Positions 25,689 through 35,942 of a DNA stretch of 64,000 bases are shown piece after piece. Source of the DNA: Leptospira biflexa serovar Patoc strain 'Patoc 1 (Paris)' (lineage in GTDB: Bacteria; Spirochaetota; Leptospiria; Leptospirales; Leptospiraceae); assembly GCF_000017685.1 (NCBI RefSeq), contig NC_010602.1:3173001-3237000 (forward strand), written 5' to 3'. Below the pieces are notes generated by a model. It saw only the letters and a list, made by a program, of their open reading frames with translations. It searched no databases and was not told the origin of the DNA. How positions within the stretch are numbered: position 1 is the stretch's first letter; the number at the start of each line of letters is the position of its first letter. The position numbers and the translations under genes are program-made.

Positions 25689-28600
25689 ATGAAGATGGAG
25701 AAAAAAGTTTTTTTTGACAAAGGGATACCTTTCCTATTTCAAAAACTCCTCCTAATCTGTTTCATCCTTCCCGCATTAGGTTGTTCCATTCCGACCATCA
25801 ATCGTTCCTTTCTGGAAACATTTACCACCTTTCGTTTTTTGCAAACAAACACCCTATCTTATTCTGTGAGTTTCCAAGTTTCGGGACTTCTGGGAACAGG
25901 ACTGCAAATGGAAAACAATGGAGATGTGATCGATGTAACAACAAACGGCTCTTATACGTTCACTAGAAAAATAGGCCCGGGGGCCACTTATAATGTTAAG
26001 GTCAAAACCCCACCTTCTTCTCCCATCCAAAACTGCGTCGTCTCATCTGGCCAAGGGACCGTCCTCAGTGGAAACATCGAAGGGATCCAGGTCGTCTGTG
26101 GGGATGCCCTTTACCTCATCAGTGGGACAGCGCCAGGACTTTTGGGCAATGGACTCCAATTACAAAATGTAACAGGTGCTGGTACCGATACCATCAATGT
26201 GAATAGCACCAGCTTTTCCTTCCCTCCCCTTCCCGCAGGAGAAACATATAACTTTAGTATCATAAGCCAACCCACAAACCCGAGCCAAACCTGTTCCATC
26301 ACTTCACCTGGAGTGACTGCAGGAACCATGACTGCGACTCCCATCACTGCCACCATCACCTGCACAACCAACTCGTTTGTTGTGAACGCACAAGTGATTG
26401 GGATTTTAGGAACACTCAGCGTAGGAAATGAACTCAAACTGACGTTAGATGGCTCGAATACGGTCAATGTAACCGCGGACGGAACCTTTGCCTTTCCTGG
26501 AACCTATCTCAGTGGCGGAATCTTTTCCGTAACCATTGATAACCCAGGTGGTGTCATCACAACGGGAGTCTGTACACTCGTATCCAGTTCTGTGACAGTT
26601 GGTAATGCAGCCACAACCTTTGCGGTCAATTGTTCCAATGCCTTTTTAGTAGGAGGAACGGTTTCTAGTCCTGGTGGGACCACAACCAGTGTACTGGGAG
26701 GAGCCGTCACTTTGGATTTGGTTCATACAGGGGGAAGTCCTGCATTTCCCACCCAGTCTGTGACGGTCAACCCTGGCATAGGAACATTCACGTTTGGGAG
26801 TACGATACCTGGAGGTGTGGATTATCAAATTGTAGTTTCGGCAAATCCACCTAACCAAACCTGTACGATCACAACAGGTGCTACTCATTCTGGCATTGTT
26901 TCCAATATGTCCAATGCGGTTCTCGATTGTAGTTTGACCTTACCTAGTTTTTCACCCGTGACTGGTTCTGTTTTTAATGATGATGGAACGGTCACAATCT
27001 CGAGTTTGATCCCTGGTTCCGAATACCGTTTTACTTTGGGAAATGGTGGGCAAGCAGATCCTACCTGTGCTACCGGAACCATGACTACGACAACGGTTTC
27101 CATTACGGACAATGCCCAAGCAGTCATCAAGGCCATTCATTGTAAGGTCGGATGGGTTCCCTCACAAGTGGTCACATCTTCCTATACATTAAAGGTCGCT
27201 ACACCAACTCCCAGTTTGGCGACTGGTTCTTTTTTGGATTCAGGGCAGGCAATCAGTTTTACCACAACCACGACAGGTGGTACCTGGATTTGTCACACAT
27301 CAGCTGCTGGTGTTCCAACCGATCCCGATTGTGGTTTTGCAGCGAGTACATGTAATACGGGAGTAATTGGGAATTATATCTTTCCCACTCCAGGTGTATC
27401 CGAAAACGTAAAAGCCAGAATGTGTAAGGTAGGTTTTGCACAAAGTGACATACTCAGCCTCAATTACCAACCGAATGTATACACAGTGGGCGGAACCATT
27501 AATTTACTCACAACTCCCTTTGGAGCTGGAACCTTTGTTTTGCAAAACAATGCTGGGGATGATCTAACCATCGCAAGTAACGGAACTTTTACCTTTAATA
27601 CAGCACTTCCCACGGGAACGAACTATTCGGTTTCCATTCTTTATGCGCCACAAAATCCATGGCAAACTTGCAACATATCATCTGCATCTGGTACTGTTAC
27701 GAATACCCCTGTCACAAGTGTTGCCATCACTTGTTCCGTTGACCAATATAATATGAGTGGAACTGTTACCAGTTCTGTAAATTTGCCGAGTGGTTTAACG
27801 ATTACCAATAGCATTGATTCTATCAATGTGCCCGCTGGCGCCTCGTCCACTGCCATAACATTCGCAACACCAATTTCCAGTGGAACAGGATACGAAATCC
27901 AAATCACACAAGAACCACCTGGATTTGTTTGTGCAGTCCAATCGGATGTAACTGGCACTATGTTAGGTGCCAATATCACAAATGTTGCGGTCAACTGTGT
28001 CGCCGGGCATCGATATGGAAATGCCATTGGTCCCAAAAAACAAGCACCTGTCCAAATCCACTACCTTCGTGGAGAAGTGGCAACAGCTGCAGGACAATTG
28101 GGAAGTGGTGCAAGTGACGGATTAGCCGCCACATCATCGTTTAACGATATCAGTGGCATTACTTTTGATGGAACGAAAGGTTATATCGTCGACTCAGGAA
28201 ATCATAAAATCCGAGTGTTTAACCCGATGACGAGTTCTGTTTCCTCCCTAGTGGGGAATGGTGCGGCAGGAAATACTGTTGGGTCTGGAGTGAGTGGGTC
28301 ATTCAATCTTCCCAAAGGGATTACCACTGATGGAACGTATTTGTATGTTACGGAAACTCTTGGAAATCGAATTAAACGAATTTTGATCAGCACAGGTTAT
28401 GCGGAAACATTGGCGGGAGACGATTCAGTTCTTTCACCACCTAACGCATTCGCTGATTCGCCAGATCCACTAGTTGCACGTTTTGCTTCCCCTGCGGGGA
28501 TTGTCATCGATGATAACAAACTTTACATCGCTGATCGAAATAACTCCTCCATTCGTGTGATCAAATTGAGTAACCGAGAAGTCACAACCTTAGTCAGTGG

Positions 28601-30641
28601 CGGAGATATTAGTTTTCCGGAAGGAATTACCATCATCGGTGATTATCTTTATGCTACGAATGTAGGGACACAAAATATCACTAAAACTCATAAAGTAACA
28701 GGTGCAACAACGATTCTTTGTGGAAATTCGAACAATGGGTATATCGATGCGGTTGGTAGCGATGCCTCCTTCCACCTTCCCCAAGGAATCACGTCCGATG
28801 GTATTTTTTTATACATAGCGGATTATGGAAACCATCGCGTCCGGAGGGTCAATAGCCTAACTGCAGAAGTGATTACAGTTGCAGGTTCAGGAAACACGGG
28901 ACTGACTGATGGTATTGGCGCTGCTTCCAATATCGAGTTTCCCAAATACATTTCTAATTTGGGAGAAGTGATTGTATTTGGTACTGTCCATACGTTAAGA
29001 ACCATAAATTCAAACAAATTGACCGCCTTTTATCCGTTAAATGGATCTACTTTCAATTTTTTAAATAGCCAATTCATCACACCAGTGGGAAGTCCTACAT
29101 TTGCCAATGGACGATTTGGTGAAGTGGTGGGTGCTGCCAGTCTTTCAATTGGAAACGCAGGCTCAGCACCTTCTCCTAGTTCTTCGGTCAATAAAGTGAC
29201 ATTATCGAGTTGGTTTCTCTGGGATGGGACAAGTCCAGGAATTGGAAAGGTAATTTTTTATCATGGTGATTTCACAAGTAATGGTCATGGACTCTTCATT
29301 GATGCCAACCAACAGCTTGCGATTCACCGAGGTGGCTTTACCCCCACTCCCGCCCACATCACTGTGATCCCAAACCAATGGACCCATGTGGCACTCACTG
29401 TTGATAGTAACGATGTGTACAAAGTGTACGTAAATGGAAATTTAGTTCACCAACAAACCAAACCAACCAATCCAGTTGCTGGTAATCTCACTATTGGTGT
29501 TTCTTCTGCTGGAACATTCTTTTTTCCAGGCCGAATTGCCGATATAAGATTTTATGAAAGGGAATTAAACGACGCGGAAGTCAACGACTTAGCCAAAAAT
29601 GCTGACAGTGGGCTAGTTGGTAATTCATTTGCTTCGAGACCCATTCCGTTGGCCGCGCATTTTCCCTTCCATGGTGATGCCACTTCCAGAGGTCCCGTGG
29701 GAGGCAATCTTTCATTTTCTGGCCCTCTCGCCTACTATGCGACTGGTATTGATAAATCTACGAATGAAGCAGTACGAATTGTTGCTGGTTCAGGTGACTA
29801 TTTATTAGGTTCTGAAGCTGGCCTTCCTCATGGCAACCAACCACGTAGCATCTGTGTATGGGTGAACCCTGAACGTTATCCAAATATGGGAGACAATGCT
29901 CCCATCATTACCTATGGTACCCCTGGTCCAGGTACAGAATTCATTTTAAATATGTACCGCGCATCTCCCTCTGGTGATCTCAAACTTCGGTTTGGTGGTC
30001 TTGGCGGAGGCGAAGTGTATCCAAATTACATTCTCCCACTCAATCGATGGTCACATATCTGTGGGACATTTGATGGAAATTTTGGATGGTTGTATGTTGA
30101 CGGTGTGGAGGTGGGAGGTCCAACAAATATCGGTGGTTCGGTCAACACAACCACAGGAACTGGATTGTATGTAGGTCGAATGGTATCCTTTCCTTCTCAT
30201 TCCTTTGGTGGGAAAGTAGATGAGATTAAAATTTATTCCAAAGCACTCACAGCAAAAGAAGTGAGAATCCTTTCTGCCCAAATCCCAGATGGATTGGTAG
30301 CTCGTTATGATTTTAACAAAGATTTCCAAGATGTGAGTGGATTTGGTAATCTAACTACGAATGTTGGTGCCTCGCTAGTCACAGACAAATATGGGAACTC
30401 TATTTCAGCATTGAACACAAATGGAAGTACTTACTTAAACATAAACACGACCACGTCCTCTTTACCAAAAGGTACACAACCTCGCACCGTTTGTGTCCAA
30501 TACAAATCAGGAGCACTCAACCCAGGAACGATGCTCAGCATCGGACCAAATGTTACGGATCGAATGATTGCGTTAGGTGCAGGACTCACAAATTCCAAGG
30601 GTAGGTTCAAGAATCTAATGCAACAAAACCCGATAATGTAA
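25689..30641 (+). pseudogene. Giant multidomain lipoprotein, 5' part, interrupted by IS30-family element
   Basis: The native coding part runs to 30599; the frame then reads 14 codons into the insertion element. A signal peptide ends in the lipobox PALGC (Cys about residue 32), so the product is a lipoprotein, probably surface-exposed. Residues about 55-760 hold repeated beta modules of 80-95 residues (V-x-G-L-L-G-x-G-L-x-L-x-N...Y-x-V...P-x-x-P-x-Q-T-C...V-x-C), each with paired Cys. Residues about 790-1100 form an NHL-type propeller (GNHKIRVFNP, LGNRIKRI, GNHRVRRVN). Three LamG/jellyroll-like domains start near 1109, 1320 and 1535; the third is cut by the insertion. Removing the element rejoins it to 31662-32675 in frame. 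The truncated lipoprotein may still be made. Confidence 0.85.
30600..30617 (+). repeat. IS30-family left terminal inverted repeat
   Basis: An 18-bp end identical to the inverse of 31644-31661. The AAG immediately before it is the left target duplication. Confidence 0.92.
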
Positions 30642-30653
30642 ATCGGAGAAAAA

Positions 30654-31646
30654 ATGGAAAAATACTCTAGAATTAGTCCGAAGGAAAGGGAAACCTTGTC
30701 CGTGTTGATTCATCAAGGATACTCTCAAGGTGCGATTGCAGAAATGATGGGTCGTCACCGATCTACAATTAGTAGAGAATTAGAAAAAGGAAAAATTTCC
30801 GATAGATATTATCAATACTCCGCAATTATTTCTGGGTATAAATCAAGAATGGCTGCCTCATCTAGAAAGCTTGGAAAAAGTAAATTATTAACTAACAACA
30901 AGTTGTATAGGGAGTTTAAAAATCGTCTTGAACTCAAATGGTCACCAGTACAAATATCAAAAAATCTAGCTCGTTCGTTTCCAAATGAAAAATATATGAA
31001 TATTTCTCACCAATCAATTTATACCTTTATCTATTTGCTTCCGAGAGGAGAGCTTAAAAAAGAAATCAATACTTACCTTAGAAGAAAAGGCAAAAAAGCT
31101 AAACCTGCGGGAATCAAGGCCAATATAGGTAAAATTCCAGATATGATCAGCATTGAAGAACGACCAAAGGAAGTCGCTGATAGGTCTGTTCCAGGTCATT
31201 GGGAAGGCGATTTACTCATAGGAAATAACCATTCAAGTGCTCTTGGTACAATTGTAGAAAGAGTTACAAGAACTGTCATACTAGTACCTTTGAAAGCCAT
31301 GGATGCTGAATCTGTCAGAAAGGCCTTTGAACAAGAGTTAAAACAGTTTCCAAAACAATTAAAACTTTCTATGACTTATGACCAAGGAAAAGAAATGTCA
31401 GAACATAGATTATTTACTAAAAATACAAAAATGAAAGTTTATTTCTGTCATCCAGCTTCTCCATGGGAAAGGGGAACATGTGAAAATACTAATATGCTTA
31501 TCAGAGACTTCTTTCCAAAGGGAACTGACTTTTCAAAACTCAAAAAAAGCCAAATTAAAAAGGTTCAAACTTTACTCAATCAAAGACCTAGAAAAACTTT
31601 GAATTGGAATACACCTGAAGAAGAAATACGGGCGCTGGTGCGCTAG
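30654..31646 (+). CDS. IS30-family transposase
   Basis: 330 residues, with an N-terminal helix-turn-helix (SPKERETLSVLIHQG, GRHRSTISRELEKG) and an rve-type catalytic domain. The DDE residues can be read as D186 (GHWEGDLLIG), D243 (TYDQGKE) and E277 (WERGTCENTN), followed by the family's RDFFPKGTDFS. All catalytic residues are present. The gene starts 54 bp inside the element with GGAG upstream, and its stop overlaps the right inverted repeat. Confidence 0.95.
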   Translation: MEKYSRISPKERETLSVLIHQGYSQGAIAEMMGRHRSTISRELEKGKISDRYYQYSAIISGYKSRMAASSRKLGKSKLLTNNKLYREFKNRLELKWSPVQISKNLARSFPNEKYMNISHQSIYTFIYLLPRGELKKEINTYLRRKGKKAKPAGIKANIGKIPDMISIEERPKEVADRSVPGHWEGDLLIGNNHSSALGTIVERVTRTVILVPLKAMDAESVRKAFEQELKQFPKQLKLSMTYDQGKEMSEHRLFTKNTKMKVYFCHPASPWERGTCENTNMLIRDFFPKGTDFSKLKKSQIKKVQTLLNQRPRKTLNWNTPEEEIRALVR

Positions 31647-31661
31647 ATTCTTGAACCTACC
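31644..31661 (-). repeat. IS30-family right terminal inverted repeat
   Basis: The perfect 18-bp inverse of the left end. It contains the transposase TAG stop (31644-31646) and is followed by the duplicated AAG. Confidence 0.92.
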
Positions 31662-32675
31662 AAGTATTTTTTTTCCGGTTTTGCAAATGATGTGGAAGAA
31701 TTTTATTATAACCATGAAAATCTTTGGCACTACCTTTGTGGAGTGTATGAAGGGCCTGGAGGAGGTTTTGCCGCAACCCTTTACCATAATGGTGTCAAAC
31801 TAATCACTCAAACAAAAAGTACATGGGATGCAGATCCAAACCTCTTTACCATTGGCATTCGATCCGATCTTTTGAGTGGTTTTAATGGCCAATTGGATGA
31901 AGTTTTGGTTTATAACCGAGCTTTAAGCTTAAATGAAATCCAAGCCATGTCAGGTTATGATCCGAAACAAGTGACCACTTGGAATTCAAATCCAGCCACA
32001 AGTAGTTTGAAACTCCACCTAAGTGCTGATAGCTTTTCAAATTTAACAAATTTTACCCCGATCACCACTTGGCATGATCGAAGTGGAAATGCTGCTTCTT
32101 TTTTTTCAGGAGGCACACCACCAACTTATAACAACGCAGGATTCAATGGCAAACCAACGGTAAACTTTAACGCAGGCAATTCTGAATACTTGTTCCGGGG
32201 GAGTGCAGCAGGCATTCCTTCCAATAGTTCAACAATCTTTTTTGCCTTTACTAGAACCTCTAATGCAAACGGAACATTATTTGAATCGGCAACGCCAGGA
32301 GTTTCTTATTACTTTGATGGTGATTTTGTCAGAATGGCAAAACCATCAGAAGGAATTGTAGGCTCTAGTACAATCCAACTCAACAATTTGAACTTTCCCT
32401 ATTTAATCGCGGCAGAACAACTGACAGGAGTTAGTTTTGGATTTTTTTCAAGCGGATTCAGTGCCAGTACGACAACTGATGCCAGTAGAACGTATTCTCA
32501 AAACAATCTCTACCTAGGTACTAACTCAACCACTTCTAGTTTTTTCCCAGGCAATGTGAGTGAAGTTTTGTATTACAATGTGAGTCTTTCAAATGTAGGA
32601 AGGAATATTGTGTTTTGTTATCTATCTCAAAAGTACAATTTAGATTTAACAGCCGCATCGGTGTACTGCGATTGA
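31662..32675 (+). pseudogene. Giant lipoprotein, 3' part beyond the insertion element
   Basis: The frame is open from the duplicated AAG through the TGA at 32673-32675 and continues the third LamG-like domain (FSGFANDVEEF, then LWHYLCGVYEG, FNGQLDEVLVYNRALS). A further jellyroll-like domain follows (LHLSADSFSN, ITTWHDRSGN, VSEVLYYNVSLS, FCYLSQKYNLD). Joined to the 5' part without the element and one AAG, the gene is 5922 bp, exactly 1974 codons with the stop. On its own this part lacks a signal peptide; a GTG at 31692 could start an unexported fragment. Confidence 0.82.
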
Positions 32676-33088
32676 AAGAGATTGATTGCAAACGAAGGTT
32701 TTTATTTCGGATTTATCCTTTTTTGGTGTTCTGCCTTTTTTGCATCCATTGTTCTACAGAAAATCAACCTACAAAAAAAGAACCTCCTCCCCCCCAAGCG
32801 ATCACCGTTCCCCTGCCTGAGGCTATGTACATTCAAAATGGATGTATATCCTGCCATGGTCCAGAAGGAAATGGTCGAGGAACTCACACTCATTTACTGA
32901 AAGGCGCTCAAATACCCAATTTCCAAGATGTTTCCACATATGTAAACGGATCTTCTAAAGAAGCCATTATGAAAAGCATTCAAAATGGAATCCCAGGAAC
33001 CTACATGAAAGCATATTCGCATATGCGAAAACATGAAATTGAAGCACTCGCTGGCTATATTCAAAAGATGCAAAAAAACCGAAGGTAA
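32672..33088 (+). CDS. Class I c-type cytochrome lipoprotein
   Basis: About 138 residues from a TTG at 32672 that overlaps the giant lipoprotein's TGA (TTGA); the frame is open from 32615, but a start so deep in the upstream gene is unlikely. The signal ends in a lipobox-like FCIHC. A single haem site CISCH is followed by GPEGNGRG, and the C-terminal Met region (GTYMKAYSHMRKHEIEALAGYIQ) fits a monohaem class I cytochrome fold. It is an electron carrier on the periplasmic face. The insertion upstream could reduce its expression by polarity. Confidence 0.8.
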   Translation: MKEIDCKRRFLFRIYPFLVFCLFCIHCSTENQPTKKEPPPPQAITVPLPEAMYIQNGCISCHGPEGNGRGTHTHLLKGAQIPNFQDVSTYVNGSSKEAIMKSIQNGIPGTYMKAYSHMRKHEIEALAGYIQKMQKNRR

Positions 33089-33132
33089 TTTTGATTTTTA
33101 ATCAATGGATTGGAACGCTTACATAAACATGG

Positions 33133-33894
33133 TTAGCGGCCGAGGTTCATCAAATTGGAAAATAATTCGCAGGAACTCAAAGCTCCCAATTCACATGCAT
33201 CATCCAATTCCTGCAATGCAAATGAAATTTGTTCCACCTGTTTTGTTTTCAATCGAGTTTGAGCGCTAAACTCTAACTCTTTTGCCTTATTCATTTGTTC
33301 ACTGGCAGAAGAAAATTTCCAAGGTGATATTCTTTTTTCATACTTTAAAGAATCTAAAAAAAGTTTGATGTCTTTTTGAATTTGTGGGGAAACAGATTCC
33401 AAACATGTCACAATGATGATGATTCCAAACGTTTCATCCGTGGTAGTGATATAATGTTGGATGACAGTATCATCTTTGTCTTTAAAACTTCCAACCAATC
33501 CCAAAAATTGAAAGATTTCTATGTCCGGATCTGATTTCAATTTTTGCAAATGGAAATACTCTTTGATGTTTGTGATGAGTGTATATTTTCTAGATTCTGC
33601 ATGGAAAAGAATAGGATTTAAGTTTTGTTTGTTTTCCGATTCTTTAAAAAGAATCACCAATGCGGGAATGATTTCACGTCCCAATTCATCTTTTAATGCT
33701 TGCGTACGAAAGTGGTCAAGTTTGGTTGTTTGACCATTGGAACGACGATTGGTTAGATACCAATTAGATGGTAACTGAAAATTTAAACAATAGGAGTGCA
33801 AACAAGTTTTCCATTTTTCCACGTCAGCCACTAAAGGATTCAAACCAAGATATCCAAATGAAATAACGAGAAGTGAAAACTTAAAAAATTTCAT
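33133..33894 (-). CDS. Hypothetical exported protein
   Basis: 253 residues with a signal peptide (FSLLVISFGYLGLNPLVADV). The mature part has two early Cys (CLHSYC), a beta-rich middle and a helical C-terminal third (NKAKELEFSAQTRLKTKQ). I do not recognise a family. Its start overlaps the aacS stop by 4 bp (ATGA), so it is translated with the synthetase gene. Confidence 0.68.
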   Translation of the reverse strand: MKFFKFSLLVISFGYLGLNPLVADVEKWKTCLHSYCLNFQLPSNWYLTNRRSNGQTTKLDHFRTQALKDELGREIIPALVILFKESENKQNLNPILFHAESRKYTLITNIKEYFHLQKLKSDPDIEIFQFLGLVGSFKDKDDTVIQHYITTTDETFGIIIIVTCLESVSPQIQKDIKLFLDSLKYEKRISPWKFSSASEQMNKAKELEFSAQTRLKTKQVEQISFALQELDDACELGALSSCELFSNLMNLGR

Positions 33895-35849
33895 TGCATT
33901 AATTCTTTTCTATTTTTGAAAAAATCAAGAGCATTCGGATTAGCGAGCGCATTTTTGTTTTTGACTTCAATACCAGCTACTGTCTGTTTAACGGCAATTT
34001 CAACCTTTTTCCCATTCACCGTATAAGGAATTTCGGGAACTGTGAGAATCAAAGAAGGGACATGCCTTGGAGACGTTTCCAATTTAATTTGTTCTTTGAT
34101 TTTTTTTATCAGTACCTCGTCCAATTGGATACCATTTGATAGAACTACAAATAAGATCACTCTTACATCATCTTTATAATCTTGACCGATGATCACAGAA
34201 TCTTTGATTTCGGGAATTTTGGCGACAACAGAATAGATATCGGCCGTTCCAATCCGAACTCCTCCTGGATTGAGAGTTGCATCTGATCTGCCATAGATGA
34301 TCAGACCATTTTCGGGAGTAATCGATGCAAAATCACCATGGCACCAAATGTTAACATAGGTTTCAAAATAAGCAGATTTGTATTTATTACCTGATTCATC
34401 ATTCCAGAAATAAAGAGGCATAGAAGGAAATGGAGTGGGACAAACCAATTCTCCTTTTTCACCAACAACAGATTTACCCATATCGTCAAACACTTGTACA
34501 TCCATTCCAAGTCCCTTACATTGGATTTGACCAGCAAACACAGGTAAGCTGGGATTTCCCAAAGCAAAACATCCATTTAAGTCAGTGCCGCCAGAAATGG
34601 AAGAAAGTTGGATCTTTGGATTGATCTTCTCATAAACATATTGAAAACCAGAAATAGGTAATGGAGATCCAGTAGAAAGAATTACTTTTAGATTCGGAAG
34701 TAAATATTTTTCTTTTACAGAGATTCCCTCTTCTTCTAACACAGATAAATATTTTGCACTTGTTCCAAAAACTTGGATGTTTTCCTTCTCTGCCATACTC
34801 CAAAGAGTCTCCCAATTTGGATAAAAGGGATTCCCGTCAAACTGGTATAAGGTTGCACCCAATGCAAGGACTGATTGAGACCAGTTCCACATCATCCAAC
34901 CACAAGTTGTATAATAAAACAATTTTTCTCCACTTGAAAGATTACAGTGCAAAGATAATTCTTTCGTATGATTCAAAAGAACTCCTCCACCCTGAACGAT
35001 ACATTTTGGTAATCCAGTTGTACCAGAAGAAAACATGATGTAGACTGGATCAGAAAATTCGATGGGAGTGTATTGGATTTCCAAATTTTCAGGATCTTTT
35101 AGATCTTCGTACCGAATTGGATTTTTGATTTTTCCAAAATCAACTTTGGGTTCGACAAAATCATACATAATGGTTTGTAAAAATTCTGAATGCTTCGCAG
35201 ATGAAAGTGACTGTGTGACTTCTTCTAACTTATCGATAATAGAAATCTTTTTGCCTTTAAACAAATAGGATTCTACTGATAGAACCACTTTTGGTAATAT
35301 TTGTTCAAATCGATCAAGAATTCCCTTCACTCCAAAATCAGGCGAAGCACTCGACCATATAGCACCTAATGATGTGGTTGCTAACATTCCGATGGTAGAG
35401 ATGGGTGCATTTGGAACGATACCTACAACTCGATCGCCCTTTTTGACACCAAGTGAGAGCAAATGATTTTGAAGTTTGATCACTTCATTTTTTAATTTTT
35501 GAAACGTTAACCTTTGTACGGTTCCATCCTCAGCATAAAATACAATTGCTTCTTTTTGGGAATCTCCCTTTTCCAATAAATTCTCTGCAAAATTGTAAAA
35601 AGCACCTGGAAACCATTTACTTTTTGCGAAGTGACTGCCTCTCTCCAAAGTCTTTGATGGTTTTGATCTCAATATGAATCCTGATTCGAGAAGCCACTCA
35701 TTCCAAAAAACCTCGGTATTATCTGTTGAAAACTTATGAAAAGAAACATAATCAGGAAATGATATTCCTAGTTTCTTCTCCAAAACATTTTGGAATTGAG
35801 TGAGATTCGTAGTATGGTTAACGGGAGTCCATAGTGCTTTTTCGGCCAT
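33891..35849 (-). CDS. aacS: Acetoacetyl-CoA synthetase
   Basis: About 652 residues from the Met at 35849, which puts the family start KALWTP at residues 4-9; the frame is open to 35900 and that start cannot be excluded. The AMP-binding signature is YIMFSSGTTGLPKCIVQG; later motifs include STGSPLP, SISGGTDLNGCF, GRSDATLNPGGVRIGT and the C-terminal VNGKKVEIAVK with the acylation Lys. It activates acetoacetate with ATP and CoA in the cytoplasm, for ketone use or polyester and lipid metabolism. Confidence 0.9.
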   Translation of the reverse strand: MAEKALWTPVNHTTNLTQFQNVLEKKLGISFPDYVSFHKFSTDNTEVFWNEWLLESGFILRSKPSKTLERGSHFAKSKWFPGAFYNFAENLLEKGDSQKEAIVFYAEDGTVQRLTFQKLKNEVIKLQNHLLSLGVKKGDRVVGIVPNAPISTIGMLATTSLGAIWSSASPDFGVKGILDRFEQILPKVVLSVESYLFKGKKISIIDKLEEVTQSLSSAKHSEFLQTIMYDFVEPKVDFGKIKNPIRYEDLKDPENLEIQYTPIEFSDPVYIMFSSGTTGLPKCIVQGGGVLLNHTKELSLHCNLSSGEKLFYYTTCGWMMWNWSQSVLALGATLYQFDGNPFYPNWETLWSMAEKENIQVFGTSAKYLSVLEEEGISVKEKYLLPNLKVILSTGSPLPISGFQYVYEKINPKIQLSSISGGTDLNGCFALGNPSLPVFAGQIQCKGLGMDVQVFDDMGKSVVGEKGELVCPTPFPSMPLYFWNDESGNKYKSAYFETYVNIWCHGDFASITPENGLIIYGRSDATLNPGGVRIGTADIYSVVAKIPEIKDSVIIGQDYKDDVRVILFVVLSNGIQLDEVLIKKIKEQIKLETSPRHVPSLILTVPEIPYTVNGKKVEIAVKQTVAGIEVKNKNALANPNALDFFKNRKELMQ

Positions 35850-35942
35850 CTTGAGAACTGATCTTTCTGAATTTGAATATCTAGGCAAGTATGTTTGCAT
35901 AAATGACTGGTAGAAAAAAATATTAGAGAAATTCTTGGGAAA

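Larger units (their letters stand above)
30600..31661 (+). mobile_element. Complete IS30-family insertion sequence, 1062 bp
   Basis: The terminal inverted repeats are perfect over 18 bp: GGTAGGTTCAAGAATCTA at 30600-30617 and its complement at 31644-31661. The flanks show a 3-bp direct repeat AAG (30597-30599 and 31662-31664), which fits the short target duplications of IS30 elements. One transposase gene fills the element. Both ends and the gene are intact, so it may be active and recently inserted. Confidence 0.93.

Noticed and set aside
25689..28010. Repeated beta modules of the giant lipoprotein as recent DNA repeats
   Set aside because: They match at the pattern level in protein but differ widely in DNA, so they are old domain duplications and not recombinogenic repeats.
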